A stretch of DNA of 64,000 nucleotides from Cronobacter dublinensis subsp. dublinensis LMG 23823 (GTDB taxonomy: Bacteria > Pseudomonadota > Gammaproteobacteria > Enterobacterales > Enterobacteriaceae), in contig NZ_CP012266.1 of the NCBI RefSeq assembly GCF_001277235.1, forward strand, positions 1,860,001-1,924,000, in the 5' to 3' direction. The translations under genes were made by a program, and so were the position numbers. The notes under the pieces are model-generated. The model saw nothing but the letters and a program-made list of their open reading frames with translations, searched no databases and had not been told where the DNA came from. Below are positions 36,202 to 44,625 of this stretch, piece after piece. Position 1 is the first letter of the stretch. Each line of letters starts with the position of its first letter.

Positions 36202-37450
36202 CGCGCTGCAACAGTGGCATCGCCTGTTTGAAGCGCAGGGCGGGGAGCGCTCCGAGGAGGCGCGCGACCATCTGCAACAGCTCCTGCGTCTCGGCCTGCC
36301 CACCCGCAAGCATGAAAACTGGAAATACACGCCGCTCGACGGCCTGCTGAAGCACGACTTTGTGACGCCTGCGCCGCAGCCGCTTGAGCGCGCCGCGTTT
36401 GACGCGCTGGCGCTGCCCGTGGACGCGCTGCGCCTGGTGTTTGTCGATGGCCGCTTCGCGCCTGAATTGAGCGACGCAACAGACAACAGCGGCTTTGACA
36501 TCACCGTGAGCGACAGCCGCCGCGGGCTGCCCGCGCCGGTGCAGCCAGAGGCGTTTCTACACCTCACCGAGAGCCTCGCACAGAGCGTGACGCACATTCG
36601 CGTGGCGCGTAACCAGCAGCCGTCAAAAGCGCTGCTGCTGATGCATATCAGCGCGGGCCGCGCGGGCGATGAAATCAACACGGTTCACTACCGGCATCAT
36701 CTGGAGCTCGCCGAAGGCGCGCAGGCGACGGTTATCGAGCACTACGTCAGCCGTGACGAACAACCGCACTTCACCGGCGCGCGCCTGACCCTGCAGGTGG
36801 GCGCCAACGCAACGCTTAATCACTACAAACTGGCATTTGAAAACCCGGCAAGCTGGCACTTCGCGCATAATGACCTCATTGCCGCGCAGGATGCGCACGC
36901 CGCCAGCAGCAGCTATCTGCTCGGCGCGGGCGTGCTGCGCCACAACACCAGCACCCAGCTTAACGGCGAAAACATCACGTTGCGGGTCAACAGCCTTGCG
37001 CTGCCGGTGAATAACGAAGTGTGCGATACCCGCACCTGGCTTGAGCACAACAAAGGCTACTGCAACAGCCGCCAGCTGCATAAAACCATCGTGCGCGACA
37101 AGGGCCGCGCGGTATTTAACGGGCTGATTAAAGTCGCGCAGCACGCTATCAAAACCGACGGCCAGATGACCAACAACAACCTGCTGCTGGGCCGCCTTGC
37201 CGAAGTGGATACCAAACCGCAGCTGGAAATCTACGCCGATGACGTGAAATGCAGCCACGGTGCCACCGTAGGCCGTATCGACGACGAGCAGATGTTCTAT
37301 CTGCGCTCGCGCGGCATCAACGAACAGGCGGCGCAGCAGATGATTATCTACGCGTTCGCCGCGGAGCTGACCGAAAGCATCCACGACGAGGCGCTTAAAC
37401 AGCAGGTGCTGGCGCGTATCGGCCAGCGCTTCGCAGGGGGAGAGGCATGA
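36176..37450 (+). CDS. sufD: Fe-S cluster scaffold subunit SufD
   Basis: A 424-residue SufB paralogue and partner in SufBC2D (E. coli 423). It starts MAGLPNSSNALQQWHRLFEA inside sufC. Conserved segments are RKHENWKYTPLDGLL near the N-terminus and KCSHGATVGRIDDEQMFYLR near the C-terminus, whose histidine (about residue 362) is implicated in cluster assembly. The 26-base overlap with sufC and the 4-base overlap with sufS indicate tight translational coupling of the operon. Confidence 0.97.
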   Translation: MAGLPNSSNALQQWHRLFEAQGGERSEEARDHLQQLLRLGLPTRKHENWKYTPLDGLLKHDFVTPAPQPLERAAFDALALPVDALRLVFVDGRFAPELSDATDNSGFDITVSDSRRGLPAPVQPEAFLHLTESLAQSVTHIRVARNQQPSKALLLMHISAGRAGDEINTVHYRHHLELAEGAQATVIEHYVSRDEQPHFTGARLTLQVGANATLNHYKLAFENPASWHFAHNDLIAAQDAHAASSSYLLGAGVLRHNTSTQLNGENITLRVNSLALPVNNEVCDTRTWLEHNKGYCNSRQLHKTIVRDKGRAVFNGLIKVAQHAIKTDGQMTNNNLLLGRLAEVDTKPQLEIYADDVKCSHGATVGRIDDEQMFYLRSRGINEQAAQQMIIYAFAAELTESIHDEALKQQVLARIGQRFAGGEA

Positions 37451-38667
37451 GTTTTTCTCTACAGAAAGTGCGTAGCGATTTTCCGGTGTTGTCGCGCGAG
37501 GTCAACGGCCAGCCGCTGGCCTATCTCGACAGCGCTGCCAGCGCCCAGAAGCCGACGGCGGTGATTGAGGCCGAGGCGGAGTTCTACCGCCACGGCTACG
37601 CGGCGGTGCATCGCGGTATTCACACGCTGAGCGCAGAAGCCACCCAGCGGATGGAAGCCGTGCGCACCCGCGCGGCGCAGTTTATTAACGCGCGCCTGCC
37701 GGAAGAGATTGTCTTTGTGCGCGGCACCACCGAGGGCATTAACCTTGTGGCGAACAGCTGGGGCAACAGCCAGCTGCGCGCGGGCGATAACCTGATCGTC
37801 ACCGCGATGGAGCACCACGCGAATATCGTGCCCTGGCAGATGCTCTGCGAGCGCACGGGCGCGCAGCTGCGCGTGCTGCCGATTAATCAGGACGGCACCT
37901 TACAGGTCGACAAACTGCCTTCGCTCATCGACGAGCGTACCCGCCTGCTGGCGGTGACGCACGTCTCCAACGTGCTCGGCACGGAAAACCCGGTCGCTGA
38001 TCTTATCGCCACCGCGCACCAGGCGGGCGTGAAAGTGCTGGTGGATGGCGCGCAGGCGGTGATGCACCACAAGGTCGACGTCCAGGCGCTCGACTGCGAT
38101 TTCTATCTCTTCTCCGGTCACAAGCTTTATGGGCCGACCGGCATCGGCATTCTGTATGCCAAAGAAGATATCCTTCAGGCGATGCCGCCGTGGGAAGGGG
38201 GCGGCGCGATGATTGCGACCGTCAGCCTGACGCAGGGCACCACCTGGGCGGCGGCGCCGTGGCGCTTTGAAGCTGGAACGCCTAACACCGGCGGCATTAT
38301 CGCGCTTGGCGCGGCGATGGATTATGTCGATGCCATCGGGCTTGAGGCCATTCACGACTACGAACGCACGCTGATGGCCTATGCGCTGCGCGAACTGCAG
38401 GCGGTGCCGGATTTACAGATTTACGGCCCGGCGGAGCGCCTGGGCGTCATTGCCTTTAACCTCGGTAAACATCACGCCTATGACGTGGGCAGTTTTCTGG
38501 ATAACTACGGTATTGCGGTGCGCACCGGTCATCACTGCGCGATGCCGCTGATGGAGTTCTACGGCGTGCCTGCGATGTGCCGCGCGTCGCTCGCGATGTA
38601 CAATACCGAAGATGAAGTGGACCGGCTGGTGGCCGGGCTTATCCGCATTCATCGTCTGTTAGGCTGA
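37447..38667 (+). CDS. sufS: Cysteine desulfurase SufS
   Basis: A PLP-dependent class V aminotransferase-fold enzyme of 406 residues, E. coli length. It removes sulfur from cysteine as a persulfide. The PLP lysine is Lys226 in SGHKLYGPTG and the catalytic cysteine is Cys364 in RTGHHCAMPLMEF. The persulfide is handed to SufE, encoded 11 bases downstream. The start overlaps the sufD stop codon. Confidence 0.98.
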   Translation: MSFSLQKVRSDFPVLSREVNGQPLAYLDSAASAQKPTAVIEAEAEFYRHGYAAVHRGIHTLSAEATQRMEAVRTRAAQFINARLPEEIVFVRGTTEGINLVANSWGNSQLRAGDNLIVTAMEHHANIVPWQMLCERTGAQLRVLPINQDGTLQVDKLPSLIDERTRLLAVTHVSNVLGTENPVADLIATAHQAGVKVLVDGAQAVMHHKVDVQALDCDFYLFSGHKLYGPTGIGILYAKEDILQAMPPWEGGGAMIATVSLTQGTTWAAAPWRFEAGTPNTGGIIALGAAMDYVDAIGLEAIHDYERTLMAYALRELQAVPDLQIYGPAERLGVIAFNLGKHHAYDVGSFLDNYGIAVRTGHHCAMPLMEFYGVPAMCRASLAMYNTEDEVDRLVAGLIRIHRLLG

Positions 38668-38678
38668 AAGGAGCAAGA

Positions 38679-39095
38679 ATGGCTGGTTTGCCGGAAAAAG
38701 AGAAACTGCTGCGTAACTTTAACCGCTGCGCTAATTGGGAAGAAAAATATCTCTATATCATCGAGCTCGGCCAGCGTCTGGCCCCGCTTGATGATGCGGA
38801 GCGCGCGCCGCAATATCGCATTCAGGGCTGTCAGAGCCAGGTCTGGATAGTAATGACACCGCGTGACGACGGCGTGATTGAAATGCGCGGCGATAGCGAC
38901 GCGGCTATCGTTAAAGGGCTTATCGCCGTGGTGTTCGCGCTCTATCAGCAGATGACCGCCCAGGACATCATGAATTTCGACGTGCGCCCGTGGTTTGAAG
39001 AGATGTCGCTGACGCAGCACCTCACTCCGTCCCGCTCGCAGGGTTTAGAGGCGATGATCCGCGCTATTCGCGCGAAAGCCGCCGACCTGAGCTAA
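38679..39095 (+). CDS. sufE: Sulfur acceptor protein SufE
   Basis: A 138-residue protein (E. coli length) that takes the persulfide from SufS on Cys51 (RIQGCQSQVW) and passes it to SufB, also stimulating SufS. It ends the suf operon. A ribosome site AAAGGAGCAAGA precedes the ATG. The gap to ldtE is 94 bp and contains no clear terminator. Confidence 0.97.
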   Translation: MAGLPEKEKLLRNFNRCANWEEKYLYIIELGQRLAPLDDAERAPQYRIQGCQSQVWIVMTPRDDGVIEMRGDSDAAIVKGLIAVVFALYQQMTAQDIMNFDVRPWFEEMSLTQHLTPSRSQGLEAMIRAIRAKAADLS

Positions 39096-39189
39096 TCTTA
39101 AAGCACGGCTTTCTCCTGTCACGCGCGGCCCCTGCGGGCTTCGCGGATGTTCAGCATTCCGGCTGCGCCGGTGAAAACAGGTCGTGCTT

Positions 39190-40224
39190 ATGAAACGCAC
39201 TTTTTCCTTCCCGATGCTCGCGCTGCTGGTAATGGGCGCGACGCAGGCCCACGCTGTCGACTACCCGCTGCCGCCGCCCGGCAGCCGCCTGATTGGTCAG
39301 AACCAGACCTATATCGTGCCCGCTGTCAGTAAAAACCTGGAGAAAGTCGCCGAAACGTTCCAGACCGGCGTGCTGTTGCTGCTGGAGGCCAACAATACGG
39401 TCGATCCGTTTCTGCCGACGCCTGGCAGCGAGCTGACCATCCCGACGCAGATGCTGCTGCCGGACACGCCGCGCGAAGGAATTGTCGTCAATCTGGCCGA
39501 GCTCCGGCTCTATTACTATCCGCCCGGCGAAAACCGCGTAGAAGTGTATCCCATTGGCATCGGCCTGAACGGGCGCGAAACGCCGGTGATGTCGACGCGC
39601 ATTATCCAGAAAATCCCCAATCCAACCTGGACGCCAACGGCCGCCATGCGCGCCCGCTCGCAGGCGCAGGGCATCATATTGCCTGCCGTGATACCCGCCG
39701 GGGCGAATAACCCGCTCGGGCGCTTTGCGCTGCGCTTACAGCAGGGCGGCGGCGAGTATCTCATTCATGGCACCAATGCGCGTAACAGCATCGGCCTGCG
39801 CGCCAGCTCTGGCTGCATCCGGATGCGAGCCGCAGATATTAAAGCGCTGTTTAATCAGGTGGCGTGGGGCACGCGCGTGCAGATAATCAATGAGCCGGTG
39901 AAATATGCCAGCGAGCCGGACGGTCAGCGCTATGTCGAAGTGCACCAGCCGCTGTCGCGTAGCGACGCGGACAATCCGCAGACGATGCCGGTCGTCATTA
40001 CTGCCGCCTTCGGACAGTTTATTGACGATGCAGGCACTGACGCCATGGCGGTCGATAACGCACTGACGCGCCGCGCGGGTTATCCGGTGGCGGTGAGTGC
40101 GCACAGCGCGTCGCCCGCGCAGATTACGCCGATACAGAGCGTCAGGGCAACGGTCACGCCGCCTGCGGGCGTCGGGCTGTCAGAGGCTGCGGTACAGCCT
40201 GTCGCGCATGTGACGGTGCAGTAG
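39190..40224 (+). CDS. ldtE: L,D-transpeptidase LdtE (YnhG)
   Basis: A periplasmic L,D-transpeptidase that makes 3-3 (DAP-DAP) crosslinks in peptidoglycan. The ATG at 39190 opens a signal peptide (MKRTFSFPMLALLVMGATQA, cleavage after AHA); an in-frame GTG at 39184 is less likely. A LysM-like region (about 38-85) precedes the YkuD catalytic domain (about 96-235), whose motif HGTNARNSIGLRASSGCIRM includes the nucleophile Cys209. The protein is 344 residues, ten more than in E. coli, with a poorly conserved Pro/Ala-rich tail. It sits next to lpp, as in E. coli. Confidence 0.93.
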   Translation: MKRTFSFPMLALLVMGATQAHAVDYPLPPPGSRLIGQNQTYIVPAVSKNLEKVAETFQTGVLLLLEANNTVDPFLPTPGSELTIPTQMLLPDTPREGIVVNLAELRLYYYPPGENRVEVYPIGIGLNGRETPVMSTRIIQKIPNPTWTPTAAMRARSQAQGIILPAVIPAGANNPLGRFALRLQQGGGEYLIHGTNARNSIGLRASSGCIRMRAADIKALFNQVAWGTRVQIINEPVKYASEPDGQRYVEVHQPLSRSDADNPQTMPVVITAAFGQFIDDAGTDAMAVDNALTRRAGYPVAVSAHSASPAQITPIQSVRATVTPPAGVGLSEAAVQPVAHVTVQ

Positions 40225-40316
40225 GGTGTAAAAAGGCGCGAATGGCAGAGTGTGAGCAATTCTGCTGTAGCAGAGCCTGTCGGGAGTGTGCAGAGAAAGC
40301 GGGGCAGGAGAGAAAC

Positions 40317-40347
40317 AAAAAAATGGCGCACAATGTGCGCCATTTTT
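40317..40347. terminator. Bidirectional terminator between ldtE and lpp
   Basis: An 11-bp perfect stem (AAATGGCGCAC / GTGCGCCATTT) with the loop AAT is flanked by seven As on the left and Ts on the right. It ends the convergent lpp and ldtE transcripts; on the minus strand it is the strong lpp terminator. Confidence 0.92.
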
Positions 40348-40363
40348 CTTTAACACGGTACTA

Positions 40364-40612
<249 letters not shown>

Positions 40613-40639
40613 CTAGATTGAGTTAATCTCCATGTAGCG

Positions 40640-40680
40640 TTACAAGTATTACACAAAGTTTTTTAGGTTGAGAATATTTT
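40640..40680 (-). promoter_or_regulatory. lpp promoter
   Basis: Minus-strand AAAACTTTGTGTAATACTTG, with TAATAC as -10 at + strand 40646-40651, followed by TAACGCTACATG where the E. coli transcript begins. The upstream part is A-rich, as expected for the very strong lpp promoter. The 40681-40856 stretch is AT-rich and shows no gene. Confidence 0.85.
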
Positions 40681-40856
40681 TTTGATGGGAATGCGCTTAA
40701 TTTTGATCGTTCGCTCAAAGAAGCATCGACATTGCGCGGATCATTAAAAAAAATGAAGGAAAACAGCAAACTTTCATCGGATTCATCTTAGAAAGAAACA
40801 GAGTTAAATAGTGAAATCCGATTTGCTTTTTTATTCACAGCGTCTATTTAAGCCAA

Positions 40857-40884
40857 ATTAAAAGGCGCCTCTCGGCGCCTTTTT
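40857..40884 (-). terminator. Terminator of pykF
   Basis: A 7-bp GC core stem (AGGCGCC / GGCGCCT) with the loop TCTC, extended by A/T pairs and flanked by A- and T-runs, 29 bp after the pykF stop on the minus strand. Confidence 0.9.
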
Positions 40885-40912
40885 AATCATTTTTAAAAAA
40901 AGGTGGATATTA

Positions 40913-42325
40913 TTACAGGACGTGCACGGAAGCGGTGTTGGTGGTTCCGCTCGGTACCAGCGCGCCAGAAACCATCACGACCACGTCGCCTTTCTGCGCA
41001 AGGCCGCTTTCCAGCGCCGCTTCTTTACCCAGACGGTAGAAATCGTCGGTAGAGGAGATCTCTTTCACCAGCTGCGGCACCACGCCTTTGCTCAGCACCA
41101 GCTGACGCGCGGTCAGTTCATTGGTGGTCAGCGCGAGGATGGTCGCGTCCGGGAAGTATTTACGCACGGACTTCGCCGATTTACCGCCTTCGGTCGCGAC
41201 GACAATCAGCGGCGCAGCCAGTTTCTCGGCAGTTTCCACCGCGCCGCGGCACACGGCCTCGGTGATGCGCAGTTTACGGCTGTCGTTGTTGAACTCCAGA
41301 CGGCTGGTCATTACGCGGTCGGTACGTTCACAGATTGTCGCCATAATGGTGACCGCTTCCAGCGGGTATTTACCCTTAGCGGATTCGCCGGAGAGCATGA
41401 CGGCATCGGTGCCGTCCAGAATGGCGTTCGCCACGTCGCCAGCTTCAGCGCGGGTCGGGCGCGGGTTCTTGATCATGGAGTCCAGCATCTGGGTCGCGGT
41501 GATAACCACTTTACGCGCACGGATACATTTCTCGATCATCATCTTCTGCGCGAAGATAACTTCTTCAACCGGGATCTCTACGCCCAGATCGCCACGCGCT
41601 ACCATGATGCCGTCAGACGCTTCGAGGATTTCGTCGAAGTTGTTCAGGCCTTCCTGGTTTTCGATTTTGGAGATGATCTGGATGTGTTCGCCGCCGTGCG
41701 CTTTCAGGTGCTGGCGAATCTCTTCAACGTCCGAACGTTTACGGATAAAGGAAGCCGCAACGAAATCGACGCCCTGCTCGCAGCCGAAGATAAGGTCTTT
41801 TTTATCTTTTTCCGCCAGCGCCGGCAGCGCGATGGAGACGCCCGGCAGGTTAACGCCTTTGTTCTCGCCCAGATCGCCGTTGTTCAGCACTTTACAGATA
41901 ACCTTGTTGCCTTCAATGGCGGTGACTTCCATGCCGATCAGGCCGTCATCCACCAGCACGGTGTTGCCGACGGACAGGTCTTTGGTGAAGCCTTCATAAG
42001 TCACCGCAACGGTTTCGCTGTTGCCGACGACGGATTTGTCGGTGGTGAAGGTGAAGGTCTGGCCCGCTTTCAGAGAGACGTCGTTGCCGCCTTCCAGTTT
42101 GATGGTGCGGATTTCCGGGCCTTTGGTGTCCAGCAGGATAGCGGCTTGCTTGCCGGTTTTCGCCAGAACGTTGCGCAGGTTTTTGATGCGCTGACCGTGT
42201 TCTTCGTAGTCGCCGTGGGAGAAGTTAAGGCGCATCACGTTCATGCCCGCGTCGAGCATTTTGGTCAGCATTTCTTCGGATTCGGTTTTCGGGCCGATGG
42301 TGCAAACAATTTTCGTCTTTTTCAT
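40913..42325 (-). CDS. pykF: Pyruvate kinase I
   Basis: Glycolytic enzyme converting PEP and ADP to pyruvate and ATP; the PykF isozyme is activated by fructose 1,6-bisphosphate. The ATG at 42325 gives MKKTKIVCTIGPKTESEEML and 470 residues, the E. coli length; 32 upstream open codons are leader. Key segments are NVMRLNFSHG, the metal and substrate site LLDTKGPEIRT, ISKIENQEGLNNFDEIL with the catalytic lysine, and MVARGDLGVEI. The effector domain is C-terminal. A consensus Cra site lies between its promoter and start. Confidence 0.98.
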   Translation of the reverse strand: MKKTKIVCTIGPKTESEEMLTKMLDAGMNVMRLNFSHGDYEEHGQRIKNLRNVLAKTGKQAAILLDTKGPEIRTIKLEGGNDVSLKAGQTFTFTTDKSVVGNSETVAVTYEGFTKDLSVGNTVLVDDGLIGMEVTAIEGNKVICKVLNNGDLGENKGVNLPGVSIALPALAEKDKKDLIFGCEQGVDFVAASFIRKRSDVEEIRQHLKAHGGEHIQIISKIENQEGLNNFDEILEASDGIMVARGDLGVEIPVEEVIFAQKMMIEKCIRARKVVITATQMLDSMIKNPRPTRAEAGDVANAILDGTDAVMLSGESAKGKYPLEAVTIMATICERTDRVMTSRLEFNNDSRKLRITEAVCRGAVETAEKLAAPLIVVATEGGKSAKSVRKYFPDATILALTTNELTARQLVLSKGVVPQLVKEISSTDDFYRLGKEAALESGLAQKGDVVVMVSGALVPSGTTNTASVHVL

Positions 42326-42528
42326 GACAGTCTTAATCTTTAGTTGAAGGATATGGAAATCATGCCCTGCGGCGTGCTCTGCCGGTCGGGTAAACTTGTG
42401 TTGCGAAAGTTGTGATGCCACAGCCTAAGGATAGGTGACATCAAAAAAGCGTGCAGGAGAAAGTGTGCTTGAGGTTCAGCCAGGCGGCGAGAGCGCGAAT
42501 GTTCGACGGTAAAGGCGTTATCCAATGT

Positions 42529-42542
42529 GCTGAAACCATTCA
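42529..42542 (+). promoter_or_regulatory. Cra (FruR) site in the pykF leader
   Basis: GCTGAAACCATTCA fits the Cra consensus RSTGAAWCSNTHHW at all 14 positions. It lies about 9-22 bases downstream of the start point predicted from the -10 element, a place where bound Cra would repress. Cra repression of pykF is established in E. coli. Confidence 0.85.
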
Positions 42543-42557
42543 AGTTAGAATGCCCGC

Positions 42558-42563
42558 ATTATA
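42558..42563 (-). promoter_or_regulatory. pykF -10 element
   Basis: TATAAT on the minus strand, about 233 bp upstream of the pykF ATG. The -35 region (TTCCTT at 17 bases) is poor. This gives a long leader of about 225 bases. Confidence 0.65.
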
Positions 42564-42705
42564 GCTTCCACAAGCGCAGAAAGGAATTAAAAACGCTGTT
42601 TCATAATGGAAAACCTTCCACCGCTTCGTTTCTGTTGCTTAGCCGTTAAGGAAGCATGACAAAACGTTATCGCATGACATTTATTGTACAGATAACTTGT
42701 GAGAG

Positions 42706-42723
42706 CGCTCGCAAATAGAGGAA
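42706..42723. promoter_or_regulatory. Possible LacI-family operator upstream of pykF
   Basis: TTGTGAGAGCGCTCGCAA contains GAGAGCGCTC, the same ten bases as the centre of the perfect palindrome at 14506-14521, with TTG...CAA outer ends. It lies far upstream of pykF, in the long gap before the adhesin locus. The rest of 42570-43050 is AT-rich and without a convincing gene. Confidence 0.4.
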
Positions 42724-43058
42724 GAAGTGCGCGATATATATTTCCCGGACCAAAACGTTTCGGGATCTATATTATGATTAACAGCAGGTGTTAAAAATAA
42801 CTATTATCACCTTCAAATATATCCGGGCTGTTTAATTTTTATTCGTTAATAAATCCTGCAGATTCCCAAAACCCCTACTAATATTTGACATAAGAAAGAC
42901 CGCATCGCTTCCTTTTGTCCTATTGAAAATAAACAAAGAGTATGTTTTCCGCGTTTCGCTTGCCGCTCCGCAATATATCTTTCCCGCCCCGAAAACCCCT
43001 TATCTGCATATTGCAAGGTGAGGATAATCCTAAAGTGGTGTCTCTATAGGAGAGCTAA

Positions 43059-43127
43059 ATGCTTGTAAAGTTTAGCTTTAGTAAAAAGTCACTCTATGTG
43101 ACTTTTCATCATGCCTTTGATTTATAA
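43059..43127 (+). CDS. Possible 22-codon leader ORF with internal hairpin
   Basis: A short frame starts at ATG 43059 after TAGGAGAGCTAA, a very good ribosome site, and begins MLVKFSFSKKSLYVTFHHAF with two more residues before TAA. Inside it, AAAAGTCAC (43084-43092) and GTGACTTTT (43098-43106) form a hairpin with the loop TCTAT, so translation would interfere with the structure. This arrangement resembles a leader peptide, but the frame is short, with four Phe codons and no run of a single regulatory amino acid. No matching gene is known to me, and its expression is unproven. Confidence 0.35.
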   Translation: MLVKFSFSKKSLYVTFHHAFDL

Positions 43128-43150
43128 GGGTTTTTATATTTGGTAAAAAT

Positions 43151-43178
43151 TTGCAATAAGTAACGATGTAGCTACACT
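43151..43178 (+). promoter_or_regulatory. Candidate promoter of the glycosyltransferase-adhesin operon
   Basis: TTGCAA (43151-43156) and TACACT (43173-43178) with a 16-base spacer match the sigma-70 hexamers in four of six positions each. Transcription would start near 43185, just before the structured leader. Confidence 0.4.
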
Positions 43179-43189
43179 AAAACCATCAT

Positions 43190-43253
43190 TCGGACGGCTC
43201 AATGGATGGGCAAGATGTCAGATAAATAACTGTCTTGGGCTTTTCTCGTCCGA
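43190..43253 (+). promoter_or_regulatory. Structured leader RNA before the heptosyltransferase gene
   Basis: TCGGACG (43190-43196) pairs with CGTCCGA (43247-43253). Inside, CAAGA-TGT-CAG (43211-43221) can pair with CTG-TCTTG (43230-43237), with a 3-base bulge and an 8-base AT-rich loop. The result is a two-tier stem 79 bp before the start codon. No known riboswitch signature was recognised. Confidence 0.45.
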
Positions 43254-43331
43254 GAGTTGACGTGTGTCTGAAACGCGTCGGGTTAATTATTTAATAGCAG
43301 CATAACCCTGATACTGATAATTAAGGTAGGT

Positions 43332-44594
43332 ATGGCGATGACGGTCACTTCATCTGCCAGTAATGGCTACGCCTTTATTTTACCCCCGGAAAAACCCACG
43401 CAGCAGGGGCCTGAAGGCATTTTGTACGATTTCAATGACGGCGCGCGGCTGCTTTTGCCTGCGGGCGACTGGCGCGTTGAAATAAGCGACAACGAAACTG
43501 GAAATATACTTTTCGCGAGTGATATCGCGCAGGGCTGGGTCATTAGCACCAAAAAATATTACGTGCCTTTTCGTCTGCAGGTCTGGAAGAAAGGGCACAG
43601 TGAACCGCTGCTCGATCACGCGCTCGATATGCGCGACAAACCGGTGTTGATCTCCTTTCCGACCGGCACGCTGGGCGACCTGGTCGGCTGGGTGCCTTAT
43701 GCAGAGCGCTTTCGCCAGACGTTCGGCTGCCAGGTGGAATGCACCATGGCGCAGCCGATTATCGATCTTTTCGCGCCGGTCTACCCGGAACTGCAGTTTT
43801 ACGCGCCGGATCGCTGGGCAAGCGAGCGCACCCATCACGAGCCGCCTTACGCCACCTGGCGCGTCGGGCTTTTCTTTCAGGGCGATCTCGACAAACAGCC
43901 GTTTGATTTTCGCGCCGTCGGCCTGCACCGCACTGCCGGTCATATTCTCGGCGTCGACCCAAGCGAAATCGTGCCCGATCTGCGCCAGAACGCCCCGCGC
44001 CAGATTGCCGAACCCTATGTCTGCATCGCCACGCAATCCACGAGCCAGGCCAAATTCTGGAATAACGGCAGCGGCTGGCATGAGGTTATCGAATTTCTTA
44101 AAGCGCAGGGCTATCGCGTTCTGTGCATCGACAAAGAGCGCGTGGTCGGGCGCGGCTACGTCTGGAACAAAATCCCGCACGGCGCGGAAGATTTCACCGG
44201 CAGCCTGCCGCTGCGCGACCGCGTGGCGCTGCTTGAGCACGCGGACTTTTTCATCGGCCTCGGCAGCGGTCTCTCCTGGCTTGCCTGGGGCTGTCGCATT
44301 CCGGTGGTGCTGATAAGCGGCTTCAGCCTGCCCGGCAGCGAGTTTTATACCCCCTGGCGCGTCATCAACACTCACGTTTGCAACGGCTGCTGGGATGACG
44401 TGCGTCTGAATTTTGACCATCAGGACTATTTCTGGTGTCCGCGCCACAAAGGCACGGACCGGCAGTACGAGTGCACGCGTTTTATCACGGGTAAACAGGT
44501 GATAGGCCACTTACGGCGGCTTATCTCTCTGAAAAGCAACCCATTCGACATCAAAACAACAGCATTGGCAGACCCAAATCAACACGCCGCGTGA
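43332..44594 (+). CDS. Autotransporter O-heptosyltransferase (TibC/BAHT family)
   Basis: A 420-residue cytoplasmic glycosyltransferase of the bacterial autotransporter heptosyltransferase family (TibC, Aah). These enzymes use ADP-heptose to glycosylate serines of strand-loop-strand autotransporters before export. The GT-B sugar-nucleotide region is visible (LISFPTGTLGDLVGWVPYAE; LLEHADFFIGLGSGLSWLAW). Four C-terminal cysteines, Cys350 and Cys353 (HVCNGCWDD), Cys369 (YFWCPRHKG) and Cys381 (QYECTRFI), match the iron-binding finger of TibC. It starts at the ATG after TTAAGGTAGGT. The autotransporter gene begins 31 bp downstream, its obvious substrate. Confidence 0.9.
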   Translation: MAMTVTSSASNGYAFILPPEKPTQQGPEGILYDFNDGARLLLPAGDWRVEISDNETGNILFASDIAQGWVISTKKYYVPFRLQVWKKGHSEPLLDHALDMRDKPVLISFPTGTLGDLVGWVPYAERFRQTFGCQVECTMAQPIIDLFAPVYPELQFYAPDRWASERTHHEPPYATWRVGLFFQGDLDKQPFDFRAVGLHRTAGHILGVDPSEIVPDLRQNAPRQIAEPYVCIATQSTSQAKFWNNGSGWHEVIEFLKAQGYRVLCIDKERVVGRGYVWNKIPHGAEDFTGSLPLRDRVALLEHADFFIGLGSGLSWLAWGCRIPVVLISGFSLPGSEFYTPWRVINTHVCNGCWDDVRLNFDHQDYFWCPRHKGTDRQYECTRFITGKQVIGHLRRLISLKSNPFDIKTTALADPNQHAA

Positions 44595-44625
44595 CGGGGT
44601 GTGAGCGGGTTTCGAGGGCATCAAC

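Noticed and set aside
42640..43058. A protein gene in the long pykF-adhesin gap
   Set aside because: The stretch is AT-rich with frequent stops in all frames; only the 22-codon frame at 43059 has a good ribosome site.
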